A DNA stretch of 64,000 bases from Microbacterium sp. Yaish 1 (GTDB lineage Bacteria; Actinomycetota; Actinomycetes; Actinomycetales; Microbacteriaceae): the NCBI RefSeq assembly GCF_002245215.1, contig NZ_NPMR01000001.1:1240001-1304000 (forward strand). The letters are read 5' to 3'. Below are positions 32,508-42,170 of this stretch, in pieces; within the stretch, counting starts at the first letter, position 1, and each line of letters opens with the position of its first letter. Position numbers and translations under genes: made by a program. The notes beneath the pieces were generated by a model. The model worked only from the letters and a program-made list of their open reading frames with translations. It was not told the DNA's origin and made no database searches.

Positions 32508-33887
32508 ATGGCGATCTCGATCGACGGCCTCGCCTCGAAACTCGACACCAAGGCCATCATCGACGCGCTCATGAACGTCGAGCGCCTTCCGCGCACGATC
32601 CTCAGCGCGAAGTCCGACGACCGCAAAGCGGTCATCGCCCAGCTGCAGGCGCTCAACGCGTCGCTGCAGTCGCTGGCGACGAAGGCGAAGGATGCCGCCG
32701 GCCCGACGGCGCTCCTGCAGCGGACGGCGACCAGCTCGGACGACAGCGTGACGGTGACGGCATCCGCCGGCGCACCGGTCCTGCGGGCCGATGTCGTCGT
32801 GGACCGCGTCGCAACGGCCCACAGCGTCGTCACGGGGCCCTTCGGCTCCGCGTCGGACGACCCGCTCGTCTTCACGGTCCTCGGCACCGACGGCGAGCCG
32901 ATCGAGGTCCGACCGACGTCGGGCGCCGCGGCCGACATCGCGCACGCGCTGAGCGCGACCGGGACCGGCATCACCGCGTCTGCGGTGTCGGCGGGCGTCG
33001 ACGCCGACGGCCGAGCGCTCTGGCGCCTGCAGATCACCGCGACCGAGACGGGCGCGGAGAACGCGTTCCAGGTGTTCCGCGGCGACGCCGCATCCGTCGC
33101 GGCGGGCACGGCGACCGACCTCGCCACCGAGCCCGGGTCGGCGATCGTGACGACCGGCGCGGATGCGCGCGTGCGGCTGTGGGCGGGAACCGCCGCGGAG
33201 CAGGGCGTGACCTCGGCGAGCAACACCTTCACGTCGCTGTTCGCCGGCGTCGACGTCACGGTGACCCGTGCGTCGGCCACCCCGGTCTCGGTGACCGTGT
33301 CGGCGGACGCGGCGGGCAGCGCGGCCGCCGCGAAGGCTTTCGTCACGCAGATCGCCACGCTCCTGGCGGGTATCGCCCGCGGGTCCACCGCGACCGCCGC
33401 CACGACCCCCGGCCAGCAGACGACCCTGGGCGTGTTCACGGGTGACAGCACGGTGCGCGCACTCCACCAGGCGCTCACCGGCGCCGTGCAGCTGCCCCTC
33501 GACGGGATCGCCCCCTCGACCATGGGCCTGAGCGTCGACCGGTGGGGCGCGCTGACCTTCGACGAAGAGGTCTTCACGAAGGCCCTGGCCGACGACCCCG
33601 CCGGCGTGCAGCAGGTCTTCGCCGGTGTCGCCGCCCGCGTGCAGGACGTCGCGGAGCGCTACTCCGACAAGTACGAGGGGCTGCTCACCGCCCGCATCAC
33701 GGGACAGGAGTCCGAGGTGAAGATGCTCGGCGAGCAGCTGACGCGCTGGGACCTCCGGCTCGAGCAGCGGCGTGCGACCCTCGAGCGTACGTACGCCGCC
33801 ATGGAGACGATGCTCTCGCGGCTGCAGACCCAGTCGTCGTACCTCGAGTCGCAGCTGTCGGCCCTGTCGGGAGCGGCGAAGAAGTGA
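32508..33887 (+). CDS. fliD: Flagellar filament cap protein FliD
   Basis: Filament cap (HAP2) of 459 residues. The N-terminus (SIDGLASKLDTKAIIDALMNVE) and the C-terminal coiled region (LTRWDLRLEQRRATLERTYAAMETMLSRLQ, read in parts) match FliD. Folding of flagellin monomers at the tip is its known job. The protein has no cysteines. ATG 32508 follows AGGACGGG. It opens a unit with fliS and the FliT-like gene. Confidence 0.94.
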   Translation: MAISIDGLASKLDTKAIIDALMNVERLPRTILSAKSDDRKAVIAQLQALNASLQSLATKAKDAAGPTALLQRTATSSDDSVTVTASAGAPVLRADVVVDRVATAHSVVTGPFGSASDDPLVFTVLGTDGEPIEVRPTSGAAADIAHALSATGTGITASAVSAGVDADGRALWRLQITATETGAENAFQVFRGDAASVAAGTATDLATEPGSAIVTTGADARVRLWAGTAAEQGVTSASNTFTSLFAGVDVTVTRASATPVSVTVSADAAGSAAAAKAFVTQIATLLAGIARGSTATAATTPGQQTTLGVFTGDSTVRALHQALTGAVQLPLDGIAPSTMGLSVDRWGALTFDEEVFTKALADDPAGVQQVFAGVAARVQDVAERYSDKYEGLLTARITGQESEVKMLGEQLTRWDLRLEQRRATLERTYAAMETMLSRLQTQSSYLESQLSALSGAAKK

Positions 33888-34261
33888 ACGCCGCCCTCCG
33901 CGCCCAGCAGCGCTACCGCGAAGAGACGATCCTCTCGGCCAGCCCGTCGCGGCTGGTCACCCTCCTGTTCGACCGGCTGCTGCTCGACGTCGAACGCGGC
34001 GAGGCGGCGCAGCGATCGGGAGACTGGCAGACGGCCAACGACCAGCTGCAGCACGCGCAGCGGATCCTCGTCGAGCTCACCGGCTCACTCGACGACAGCT
34101 GGAGCGGGTCGGCGTCGCTCCGGGCCGTCTACGACTACATCACCCGAACGCTCATCGGGGCCAACATCGGGCGCGACGCCGAGCGCACCCGCGAGTGCCG
34201 CGACCTCATCGCGCCCCTGCGCGACGCGTGGCACGGCGCGGCAGAAGCGGCGCCCGCGTGA
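33884..34261 (+). CDS. fliS: Flagellin export chaperone FliS
   Basis: FliS of 125 residues with the family pattern YREETILSASPSRLVTLLFD followed by AQRILVELTGSLD. It binds the flagellin C-terminus in the cytoplasm before export. The start is GTG 33884, overlapping the fliD stop (GTGA), which implies coupled translation. Confidence 0.94.
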   Translation: MNAALRAQQRYREETILSASPSRLVTLLFDRLLLDVERGEAAQRSGDWQTANDQLQHAQRILVELTGSLDDSWSGSASLRAVYDYITRTLIGANIGRDAERTRECRDLIAPLRDAWHGAAEAAPA

Positions 34262-34518
34262 CCTGGGCCGACCTGCTCGACGGGCTCGAAGCGGAGCTGA
34301 CGGGCGACCCCGTCGGCGCCCTCCCCTGGGATCCGCCCGCCGGGCTCGGCCCGCTCCCCGCGCATCTCGAGGACCGGGCGCGGGCGGTCCTGCGCGCACA
34401 GGCTGACCGGTCGCGGCAGCTGCGCGCCGAGCTCGACACCGTCCGCGGGCACCTCGATGCCCTCGACCGCATCCCGCAGCAGCATCCCGACGCCGTCTAT
34501 CTCGACGTCGACGGGTGA
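34258..34518 (+). CDS. Small protein in the FliT position
   Basis: Protein of 86 residues starting at GTG 34258, overlapping the fliS stop (GTGA). The second half is helical and charged (DRARAVLRAQADRSRQLRAELDTV), as expected of an export chaperone. The gene occupies the place of fliT after fliD and fliS. Sequence similarity to FliT is too weak for a firm name. Confidence 0.7.
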   Translation: MTWADLLDGLEAELTGDPVGALPWDPPAGLGPLPAHLEDRARAVLRAQADRSRQLRAELDTVRGHLDALDRIPQQHPDAVYLDVDG

Positions 34519-34529
34519 CCGGTCGCGGC

Positions 34530-34556
34530 TAACGGCGTCGCTGCGGCGGCCGATAG
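34530..34556 (+). promoter_or_regulatory. FliA-type promoter of the flgB operon
   Basis: TAAC, 15 nt, GCCGATAG, 12 bp after the previous stop codon. It drives the unit flgB to flgE. Confidence 0.8.
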
Positions 34557-34626
34557 GGGATGCTGAGCACGGATCGCTCATCCATCGGCCAGGGATCGGC
34601 CACATCGTTCGACGGAAGACGCCTTC

Positions 34627-34968
34627 GTGCTCGAATCTGTGACCACCACCGCGCTCACGAGCGCCCTCTCGGGCCTCGCCGAGCGCCAGCGCGCCATCGC
34701 CGACAACATCGCGAACGTCAACACCTCCGGCTACCGGGCCAAGGTCGTCAGCTTCGAGAGCGCCCTGGCGCGCTCGGTCGCACGCGGCGACGGCGCCGTG
34801 ACGGCCACCGTCCGCGAGTCGACCGCCCCCACCCGGCTCAACGGCAACAACGTCAACCTCGACACCGAGACGCTCGCCAACATCGAGGCGGTGCTGCGGT
34901 ACCAGTTCGCGGCGCAGGCCGTGGGCGGCACCTTCAGCTCGCTCCAGACCGCGATGAGGACCTCATGA
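34627..34968 (+). CDS. flgB: Flagellar basal-body rod protein FlgB
   Basis: Proximal rod protein of 113 residues, with the rod signature AERQRAIADNIANVNTSGYRA and a NNVNLDTE motif. GTG 34627 follows GGAAG at good spacing. First gene of a long operon that runs through fliK to flgE. Confidence 0.94.
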   Translation: MLESVTTTALTSALSGLAERQRAIADNIANVNTSGYRAKVVSFESALARSVARGDGAVTATVRESTAPTRLNGNNVNLDTETLANIEAVLRYQFAAQAVGGTFSSLQTAMRTS

Positions 34969-35357
34969 CCTTCGACGCCATCGGCATCGCCGGGTCGGGC
35001 CTGACGGCCCACCGCACCTGGCTCGACGCGCTCAGCGACAACATCGCCAACATCAACACCGCCGTCGCGCCCGGCGACGACGCGTTCCGCCAGCGCTACA
35101 TCGCGGTCGAGTCGGCGGGCGATCCGGGCGGCGTGCGCGTCGCGGGCGCCGTCTGGGGCGGCACGGAGGGCCGGCTCGTGCACGAGCCGAACAATCCGCT
35201 CGCCGACGCCGACGGCTACGTCCGCTACCCCGACATCGATCTCGGCGAGCAGATGAGCCACCTGATCCTCGCGCAGCGCGGCTACCAGGCCAACGCGGCC
35301 GTCGTCGACCGCGCGAAGACGACCTATGAGGCCGCGCTGCAGATCGGACGCCGCTGA
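34965..35357 (+). CDS. flgC: Flagellar basal-body rod protein FlgC
   Basis: Proximal rod protein of 130 residues, with the N-terminal rod motif LDALSDNIANINTAV and the C-terminal EQMSHLILAQRGYQANAAVV. ATG 34965 overlaps the flgB stop (ATGA). Confidence 0.95.
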   Translation: MTFDAIGIAGSGLTAHRTWLDALSDNIANINTAVAPGDDAFRQRYIAVESAGDPGGVRVAGAVWGGTEGRLVHEPNNPLADADGYVRYPDIDLGEQMSHLILAQRGYQANAAVVDRAKTTYEAALQIGRR

Positions 35358-35662
35358 TGCCGCCGCTGTCGGGCATCGACGCCCTGGGCGCGGCCGCATC
35401 CGCCCTCACCTCGAGCACCCGCTCCCCCCAGCAGACCGACGGCGCCGACTTCGGCGCGAGCATCACCGGCGCGGTCGACGAGCTGCGCGCGATGCAGTCG
35501 ACGTCGAACGAGCTGGCCGTCGCGGCCGTCACGGGTGACCTCGACGACATCCACTCCGCGATGATCGCGTCGTCGCGCGCCTCGGTCACCCTCGAGCTCA
35601 TCGCCGCCGTGCGCAACAAGGGCGTCGAGGCCTTCAACGACATCATGCGGATGCAGGCCTGA
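35357..35662 (+). CDS. fliE: Flagellar hook-basal body protein FliE
   Basis: FliE of 101 residues, the adaptor between the MS ring and the rod. The C-terminal pattern DDIHSAMIASSRASVTLELIAAVRNK is diagnostic. The start overlaps the flgC stop by one base (TGATG). Confidence 0.94.
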   Translation: MPPLSGIDALGAAASALTSSTRSPQQTDGADFGASITGAVDELRAMQSTSNELAVAAVTGDLDDIHSAMIASSRASVTLELIAAVRNKGVEAFNDIMRMQA

Positions 35663-37287
35663 TGCCCGCCGCCGTCACCTCGCTCTGGACCCGCCTGCGC
35701 GCGACGATCGCCGGGTTCACCCTCGCCCAGCGCACGATCGCGATCATCGGCATCGCGGTGCTCGCGATGGGCGTGTTCGCCCTGGCGAGCTGGATGTCGC
35801 GTCCGACCCTCACGCCGCTGTTCTCGGGCCTGTCGGCCTCGGACGCCAGCGCGGTGGTCGAGCAGCTGCGCTCGGGCTCGATCCCCTACGAGCTGACAGA
35901 CGGCGGATCGACCGTGCTCGTGCCCGAGGCCGCCGTGTACGAGCAGCGCCTCGCCGCCGCCGCCGCGGGCCTGCCGAGCGCGGAGTCGTCGGGGTACTCG
36001 CTCTTCGACAAGATGGGCGTGACGAGCTCGGAGTTCCAGCAGTCGGTCACCTACAAGCGCGCGATCGAGGGCGAGCTCGCCCGCACGATCGGCGCCCTCG
36101 AGAACGTCACGACGGCCTCGGTGCAGCTCGCGCTGCCCGAGGAGAGCGTGTTCGTCTCGCAGAAGGTCGAGCCCACGGCATCCGTCTTCATCGAGACCTC
36201 CCGCGGAGTCGCGCTGCCGCCCGAGCAGGTCGAGGCGATCGTCCACCTCACCTCGGCGGCCGTCAGCGGGATGAAGCCCGAGAACGTCGCGGTCGTGGAT
36301 GCCGCCGGGCGCACCCTGTCGGCGATCGGCGGCGACGCCACCCGCAACGCCGACCAGCAGGCGGGGGCCTATGAGACCCGCATGGCCGCCAGCGTGCAGC
36401 AGATGCTCGACACCGTGCTCGGCACCGGCAACGCGACCGTATCGGTCGCCGCCGAGATGCAGCAGGCGGCGACCGAGCGCGTCGACGAGACCTACACCCC
36501 GGTCGAGGGTGCGCTGCCGGCCACCGAGGAGTCGAGCACCGAGAGCTACACCGGCACCGGGGGCCAGACCGGCGTCCTGGGCACGGAGCTTCCCGCCGGC
36601 GTCGGCGGCGCGGGCACCTACGAGTCGACGCAGACGAACCGCTCGAACGTCGTGAACAAGACCGTCGAGAGCACCTCGACGCCGGCGGGCGCCGTCGCCC
36701 GGCAGACCGTCGCCGTCGCCGTCAACGCCGACGGCACCGATGTCGTCGACGTCGCGCAGCTCGAGGCCCTCGTGACCTCGGCCGCCGGCATCGACCGGGC
36801 CCGCGGCGACCAGGTGACCGTCGAGCTCGTCGCCTTCAGCGATCAGGGCGCCGCAGCCGCCCAGGCCGCCCTCGACGCGGCTCGCGAGGCGGAGGAGGCC
36901 GAGCGCTCCGCCGAGACGCTCCGCACCGCGATCATCGCCGTCGTCGTCGTGCTCGGACTCGTCGGCGCGACGATCGCGGGCCTGGTGATCGCCCGCCGCC
37001 GGCGCGCTGCCGCTGAGGCGGAGTCGGTCATGACGCTCACGCCGGTCGACGAGCCGCTCGATCGGTTCGACGCCCTCACCCGGGGCCTCGCGACCCCGCT
37101 CCTCGACGAGGCGCCCACGGTGCCCCTGCCCGCGATGGCGGTCGACCCCGAACCGGAGCCCGACCCGGAGCCCGTGCAGGTGGCCCTCGACCGCCGTCGC
37201 GCCGAGATCGGCGACTTCGCCCGCCGCGACCCCGCCCGCACCGCCGACCTGCTGCGCCGGCTCGTCCGGGACTCGGCCGACGCATGA
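35662..37287 (+). CDS. fliF: Flagellar MS-ring protein FliF
   Basis: MS-ring protein of 541 residues. An N-terminal membrane helix lies at about residues 20-40 and a C-terminal one at about 420-443, with ring-building motifs between (LSASDASAVVEQLRSG; KMGVTSSEFQQSVTYKRAIEGEL). An acidic Glu/Pro stretch near residue 495 precedes the FliG-binding tail. The gene overlaps fliE and fliG. Confidence 0.96.
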   Translation: MPAAVTSLWTRLRATIAGFTLAQRTIAIIGIAVLAMGVFALASWMSRPTLTPLFSGLSASDASAVVEQLRSGSIPYELTDGGSTVLVPEAAVYEQRLAAAAAGLPSAESSGYSLFDKMGVTSSEFQQSVTYKRAIEGELARTIGALENVTTASVQLALPEESVFVSQKVEPTASVFIETSRGVALPPEQVEAIVHLTSAAVSGMKPENVAVVDAAGRTLSAIGGDATRNADQQAGAYETRMAASVQQMLDTVLGTGNATVSVAAEMQQAATERVDETYTPVEGALPATEESSTESYTGTGGQTGVLGTELPAGVGGAGTYESTQTNRSNVVNKTVESTSTPAGAVARQTVAVAVNADGTDVVDVAQLEALVTSAAGIDRARGDQVTVELVAFSDQGAAAAQAALDAAREAEEAERSAETLRTAIIAVVVVLGLVGATIAGLVIARRRRAAAEAESVMTLTPVDEPLDRFDALTRGLATPLLDEAPTVPLPAMAVDPEPEPDPEPVQVALDRRRAEIGDFARRDPARTADLLRRLVRDSADA

Positions 37288-38285
37288 GCGAGCTCACCGG
37301 AACCCAGACGGCGGCCGTCGTCATCATGAACCTCGACCGGGCGCAGGCCGTCGAGGTGCTCAAGCACCTCTCCGACGACGAGGCCGAGGCGATCGCGGCG
37401 GAGATCATCCGGCTGCGCGACCTCGACCTCGAGACGACGCGCGATGCGCTGACCGACTTCCAGCGGGTCGTGAGGGGACACCTGCCGCCCGTCCGCGGCG
37501 GGCGCGACCTCGCGACGGGGCTGCTGGAGGCTTCGCTCGGTCCCGAGCGGGCCGCGGGGGTCCTGACGAAGGTGTCGTCGTCGATGACCAGCTCGTCGTT
37601 CGAGTTCCTCACCGCCGTCGAGCCGGCCCAGGTGGCCAGCATCCTCGACGGCGAGCTCCCTCAGACGGTCGCGCTCGTCATCGCGCATCTGCCGGTGGAG
37701 CGCGCCGCGGCCGTCCTCGCCGAGATCGCCGATCCCGCCCGCACCGACGTCGCGCAGGCGATCGCGACGATGGGAACCGCGTCGCAGGATGCCGTGGCCG
37801 TCGTCGCCACCGCGCTGCGCGCGCGCTCGGGTGCACTGACCACGCGCGACGCCCGCGAGACCCTCGGGGGCGTGCAGCCCCTGGTCGACATCATCAACCG
37901 GTCGGACGCGACCGTCGAGAAGGCCCTGCTCGCGAGCATCGAGGCGCGCGACAGCGCCCTGGCCGAAGACATCCGCTCGCGCATGTTCACCTTCGCCGAC
38001 ATCGTCGTGCTCGACGACCGCGACGCCCAGCGCGTCCTGCGCGGCATCGACGTCCGTGTGCTCGCCCTCGCGCTGAAGGGCTCGTCGGGTCCCGTCGCCG
38101 ACGTGATCCTCCGCAACATGACCGAACGCAACCGCGAGGCGCTGCAGGAGGAGTCGCGTCTGCTCGGCACCGTGCGGGTCTCGCAGGTCGAGGAGGCGCG
38201 TGCGGCGATCGTCCGGACGATCCGCGAGCTCGAGGCCGCCGGCGACATCCGGGTGCAACGGGTCGAGGAGGAGTATGTCGTCTGA
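37284..38285 (+). CDS. fliG: Flagellar motor switch protein FliG
   Basis: Rotor/switch protein of 333 residues. The N-terminal FliF-binding domain (LTGTQTAAVVIMNLDRAQ) and armadillo-like middle domain are present. The C-terminal torque helix region has the charged residues DIVVLDDRDAQRVLRGID, which contacts MotA. ATG 37284 overlaps the fliF stop (ATGA). Confidence 0.96.
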   Translation: MSELTGTQTAAVVIMNLDRAQAVEVLKHLSDDEAEAIAAEIIRLRDLDLETTRDALTDFQRVVRGHLPPVRGGRDLATGLLEASLGPERAAGVLTKVSSSMTSSSFEFLTAVEPAQVASILDGELPQTVALVIAHLPVERAAAVLAEIADPARTDVAQAIATMGTASQDAVAVVATALRARSGALTTRDARETLGGVQPLVDIINRSDATVEKALLASIEARDSALAEDIRSRMFTFADIVVLDDRDAQRVLRGIDVRVLALALKGSSGPVADVILRNMTERNREALQEESRLLGTVRVSQVEEARAAIVRTIRELEAAGDIRVQRVEEEYVV

Positions 38286-38892
38286 TGCCTTCACCCGCCT
38301 CGAGATCCCGCGCCTGTCGGGTCCGTCGCTCACCCAGGAGCGCGACCGTGCCCGCTCCCGCGGTCACGCCGCCGGGTACGCCGAGGGGATGCGGCTGGCT
38401 GCGGCCCACGCCGAGCGCGACGCAGCGGAACGGGCCGAGCGGGAGCACGCGGCGGACGCAGCCGCCCGGGCGCGCGTGGCCGCCGCCGTCGCGGCGCTCG
38501 AGCGCGCGGCCGCTCGGTTCGACGCGCGCGCGGCGGAGCTGACGGCGCCCGTCGTGGCCGAGCTTCATGCGATGGCGATCGAGCTGGCGCAGGCGATCGT
38601 CGAGCGCGAGCTGTCCGATCCCGTGCGCGCGGCGCTCACGACCGCGGCCCGGGTCGAGAACGCGGTAGCGGATGGCGAGGCCGCCGAGCCGCCGGTCGTC
38701 CGACTCTCCGGCGCCGACGTCGACGTCGTCGCCTCGGCCCTCACGGGAACGCTGCCGCGATCGGTCACGATCGAGGTCGACCCGGGGCTCGCGCCCGGCG
38801 ACGCGACGATCCGCCTCGCCGACGGCGCGATCGATCTGAGGATCGCCGCCGCGTTCGCGCGGGCGCGGCGGGCTCTCGAGGACAGCGCGTGA
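38275..38892 (+). CDS. fliH: Flagellar export regulator FliH
   Basis: FliH of 205 residues, which binds the export ATPase FliI. The N-terminus shows the GxxxG-type region (RSRGHAAGYAEGMRLAAAH), followed by an Ala/Arg/Glu-rich helical stalk and a C-terminal domain. ATG 38275 follows GAGGAG at good spacing and overlaps the end of fliG by 11 bp. Confidence 0.9.
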   Translation: MSSDAFTRLEIPRLSGPSLTQERDRARSRGHAAGYAEGMRLAAAHAERDAAERAEREHAADAAARARVAAAVAALERAAARFDARAAELTAPVVAELHAMAIELAQAIVERELSDPVRAALTTAARVENAVADGEAAEPPVVRLSGADVDVVASALTGTLPRSVTIEVDPGLAPGDATIRLADGAIDLRIAAAFARARRALEDSA

Positions 38893-40208
38893 GCGGGGGC
38901 TGGTCGGCCGTCGTCGAGGCCGCGCGCCCGCTGCGGACCGGAACCGTCTCGCGGATCGTCGGCCTCGGTGTCGACATCCGCGGCGTGCCCGGGGCCGTCG
39001 GCGACCTGGTCGAGCTCGGCGGGACGACCGATCGCGGGGCGGCCGGCATCCCCGCGGAGGTCGTCGCCGCGGACCGCGGCATCCTGCGCTGCATGCCGCT
39101 CGGGGTCACCGACGGACTGCGCGTCGGCGACGCGGCGCGCGCCCTGTCCGGTCGCGCCCGCGTGCCGGTCGGCCCCGCCGTGCTCGGGCGCGTGCTCGAC
39201 GGGCTCGGCCGTCCCATCGACGGCCGCGGCCCCCTCGTCGCGCCACGGGTCGACCTCGACCACGCCCCGCCGTCGGCGATGGGACGCGAGCGCATCACCG
39301 AGCCGCTCGTCACCGGGGTGCGCGCGATCGACACGCTCACCCCGCTCGGCCGCGGTCAGCGGGTAGGACTGTTCGCCGGGTCGGGCGTCGGCAAGTCGTC
39401 GCTGCTGTCGATGATCGCGCGGGGGTCGTCGGCCTCGGCCAACGTCATCGCCCTCGTCGGCGAGCGCGGCCGCGAGGTGAGGGAGTTCCTCGAGGACGAC
39501 CTCGGCCCCGAGGGGCTCGCACGCTCGGTCGTCGTCGTCTCGACATCCGATCAGCCCGCCATGGCGCGCCTGCGGGCGGCCTCGACGGCGACGCGCATCG
39601 CCGAGTCGTTCCGCGACGAGGGTCAGCACGTCGTCCTGATGATGGACTCGCTCACCCGCGTCGCGATGGCCCAGCGCGAGATCGGCCTGGCCGCCGGCGA
39701 ACCGCCCGCGACCCGCGGCTACCCGCCCTCGACGTTCCCCGTGCTCGCCCGACTGCTCGAGCGGGCCGGCACCGATCGGCACGGGTCGATCACGGGCATC
39801 TACACCGTGCTCGTCGAGGGAGACGACCACAACGAGCCCGTCGCCGACACGGTGCGCTCGATCCTCGACGGACACCTCGTGCTCGACCGGACGCTCGCCG
39901 TCACCGGGCACCACCCCGCCATCGACGTGCTCGGATCGGTGTCCCGGCTCGCCGGCAAGGTCGCGACCGGCGATCAGCGCCGGCTCGCCACGACGCTGCG
40001 CTCGGTGCTCGCCGCCCGCCAGGAGGCCCACGACCTCATCGGCGTCGGCGCCTACCAGGCGGGAGCGAACCCGAGGGTCGACGCCGCGGTCGCCTCCGCT
40101 CGGGCGATCGATGCGTTCCTCCGGCAAGACCTGGATGACCGCTCCCCCGCCGCCGAGTCGTGGCGCCGTCTCGGAGAGCTCGTCGCCTCGTTCGGAGACG
40201 TCTCGTGA
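38889..40208 (+). CDS. fliI: Flagellum-specific export ATPase FliI
   Basis: F1-beta-like ATPase of 439 residues that energises the flagellar type III export gate. Walker A is GSGVGKS (164-170, Lys169) and Walker B is HVVLMMDSLTRVAMAQRE. The family segment PPATRGYPPSTFPVLARLLER is present. GTG 38889 overlaps the fliH stop (GTGA). Confidence 0.96.
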   Translation: MSGGWSAVVEAARPLRTGTVSRIVGLGVDIRGVPGAVGDLVELGGTTDRGAAGIPAEVVAADRGILRCMPLGVTDGLRVGDAARALSGRARVPVGPAVLGRVLDGLGRPIDGRGPLVAPRVDLDHAPPSAMGRERITEPLVTGVRAIDTLTPLGRGQRVGLFAGSGVGKSSLLSMIARGSSASANVIALVGERGREVREFLEDDLGPEGLARSVVVVSTSDQPAMARLRAASTATRIAESFRDEGQHVVLMMDSLTRVAMAQREIGLAAGEPPATRGYPPSTFPVLARLLERAGTDRHGSITGIYTVLVEGDDHNEPVADTVRSILDGHLVLDRTLAVTGHHPAIDVLGSVSRLAGKVATGDQRRLATTLRSVLAARQEAHDLIGVGAYQAGANPRVDAAVASARAIDAFLRQDLDDRSPAAESWRRLGELVASFGDVS

Positions 40209-40681
40209 AGCGCGGCTTCCCCCTGGCGGGGCTGCTGCGCATCCGCGGCATCCAGCAGCGTGCCGCGGCGGCGCATCTCTCGCGCGCCGCGATGGAGGAG
40301 CAGCGCACCGAGGCCCGCGATCGGCAGCTGCGGGCGGCCCTGACCACGTCGGCCGAGACGCCCGGCGACATCCGCACGCTCGCGGCCCTCGCGGCCAGCC
40401 GTGTGGCCGCCCGCAGCCTGCTGACCGACCTCGACACGCTCCGGCGAGCGCAGCGCGCGGACGTCGATGCGGCTCGCGCGGGCCTCGACGACGCCCGCCG
40501 GGCCGAGCGAGGCATCGAGCGACTGGCCGATGCGTTCCATGAACGGGAACGCGCGAGACGGGATGCCGCCGAGCAGGCCGTGCTCGACGAGATCGCGCTG
40601 CGCTCGGCGAGCGGGATGTCGGATGTGTCGGATGCGCCGGGTACTCCGGGAGCACGGGCCCGGGACGAGGGGGCGTCATGA
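40205..40681 (+). CDS. fliJ: Flagellar export chaperone FliJ-like
   Basis: Coiled-coil protein of 158 residues, rich in Ala, Arg and Glu with long helices (RAERGIERLADAFHERERAR). It is placed directly after fliI, where FliJ is expected. GTG 40205 overlaps the fliI stop. Assignment rests on position and coiled-coil nature, since FliJ proteins are poorly conserved. Confidence 0.8.
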   Translation: MKRGFPLAGLLRIRGIQQRAAAAHLSRAAMEEQRTEARDRQLRAALTTSAETPGDIRTLAALAASRVAARSLLTDLDTLRRAQRADVDAARAGLDDARRAERGIERLADAFHERERARRDAAEQAVLDEIALRSASGMSDVSDAPGTPGARARDEGAS

Positions 40682-42156
40682 GTATGTGGGGTCTCGCACT
40701 CGGAACGTCGACCGCCGTCGCGCGTCCTCGCGGCAGCGGAGGGCCGAGCGGCGGCGACGGCGGCGGCGAGGGTGCGGCGGCGTCCGATGCCTTCGCCCTC
40801 GTGCTCGCCGGGCAGGCCGCGGTCGCGGTGCCGGTGGGCGGAGTGGACGCTGCCGGGGCCGGCGTCGGAGCGGGCGGCGGGTCGTTCGGCGTCGACCCGC
40901 ACACGGGCGCACTGCAGGGCTCGGAGTCCGGCTCGTCCGACGCGGCGGAGGCGGCAGCACTCGATGACGACGCGGACGCGGCAACGGGCGATGCGGCAGT
41001 GCTGCTCGCCGTCATCAGTACGGGCACAGGCGCCGGGCCCATGAGCGGAATGTCGGGCACCGGGGTCTCGGATGATGCGGGTCCGGCTGCGGGAAGGACG
41101 AGCAGAGAACTCGGTACCGAGACGCTGACGTCGACCGCGGCTGTGCCGGTCGCCGCCGATCGCGCGACACCGCTGGCCGGAGGTGCGCTGGCAGGAGGAG
41201 CGCTGGTAGGAACGAGGGGCGCGCCGGCGGCAGGGGCGACGGCAGAGGCGCCGACAGCGCCGAAGACGGCGGAGACGGCAGAGGCGCCGACAGCGCCGAA
41301 GACGGCGGAGACGGCAACCGCGGCGGAGACAGCAGCGACGGCAGCCGCGACGGAGACAGCAGCCGCGACGGCGATGGCGACCGACGCAGCCCCGATGACG
41401 GCGCCCGAGAAGACGACAGCACGGGAGACGACGTCCGCCGGGGCTACACCCGCAGCGATGACCGCGCCGACCGCGCGGACCGCACCGGAGCCCGTGCCGG
41501 GATCCGCGGACGTGTCCGCAGCGGCATCCGTGACGCCGACGCCCGGTTCGCAGCCCGCGCCCGCTCAGCCCGGCCCGGCTCAGTCCGCGCCGGCGCAAGC
41601 GCCCACGCCCGCGCCCACGCCCACGCACGGCGCTCATGCGCAATCCGCGCCGGCCCTCGCGCCTCAGCTGCGCGGCCCCGTCCTCTCGCTCGTCGCCGCC
41701 GAGCCCGGCCGCCACACCATGGTGCTGCGCGTCTCGCCCGAGAGCCTCGGGCCGATCACCGTCACGGCGCACATCTCCGGGTCGTCGATCACCGTCGAGC
41801 TGGCCTCCGGTACGGCGGCGGCGCACGATGCGATCCGGGCGGTCCTCGGCGACCTGCGCCGCGATCTCGCCGTGCTCGCGCCCTTCTCGTCCGTGAGCCT
41901 GACCCCGGGTGACGATGCGTCACGGGTGTCGTCGTCGCTCCCGGCCCTGGCGCAGCACGCCGCGACGGGCGGAGCAGGCGGGTCGGCCGGCCAGCCCTCG
42001 GACGGCGGAGCGTCCGACGGAACGCCGCAGCAGACCCCCGACGACCCGGGTCGCGGCGGGCGCTCCGGTCACGCACCCGCTGCTCCCGCGGACCGCCCGC
42101 ACGACCCCGCCCAGCCCGTGCCTCTCGAGGCCGGTCGCATCGACCTCTACGCCTGA
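40678..42156 (+). CDS. fliK: Flagellar hook-length control protein FliK
   Basis: Protein of 492 residues with the usual FliK layout. A long low-complexity N-terminal part is rich in Ala, Thr, Pro and Gly. A folded C-terminal domain follows at about residues 335-420 (GRHTMVLRVSPESLGPITVTAHI, SSITVELASGTAAAHDAIRAVL). That domain switches export specificity from hook to filament subunits. The linker includes a 12-residue direct repeat. ATG 40678 overlaps the fliJ stop. Confidence 0.88.
   Translation: MSMWGLALGTSTAVARPRGSGGPSGGDGGGEGAAASDAFALVLAGQAAVAVPVGGVDAAGAGVGAGGGSFGVDPHTGALQGSESGSSDAAEAAALDDDADAATGDAAVLLAVISTGTGAGPMSGMSGTGVSDDAGPAAGRTSRELGTETLTSTAAVPVAADRATPLAGGALAGGALVGTRGAPAAGATAEAPTAPKTAETAEAPTAPKTAETATAAETAATAAATETAAATAMATDAAPMTAPEKTTARETTSAGATPAAMTAPTARTAPEPVPGSADVSAAASVTPTPGSQPAPAQPGPAQSAPAQAPTPAPTPTHGAHAQSAPALAPQLRGPVLSLVAAEPGRHTMVLRVSPESLGPITVTAHISGSSITVELASGTAAAHDAIRAVLGDLRRDLAVLAPFSSVSLTPGDDASRVSSSLPALAQHAATGGAGGSAGQPSDGGASDGTPQQTPDDPGRGGRSGHAPAAPADRPHDPAQPVPLEAGRIDLYA
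41242..41313. repeat. Perfect 36-bp tandem duplication inside fliK
   Basis: Two identical 36-bp copies (41242-41277 and 41278-41313) encode a repeated 12-residue unit containing APTAPKTAET. Copy change is in frame and would alter the length of the FliK linker, which is linked to the hook-length measuring function. Confidence 0.9.
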
Positions 42157-42170
42157 ATCGGAGAATCACC

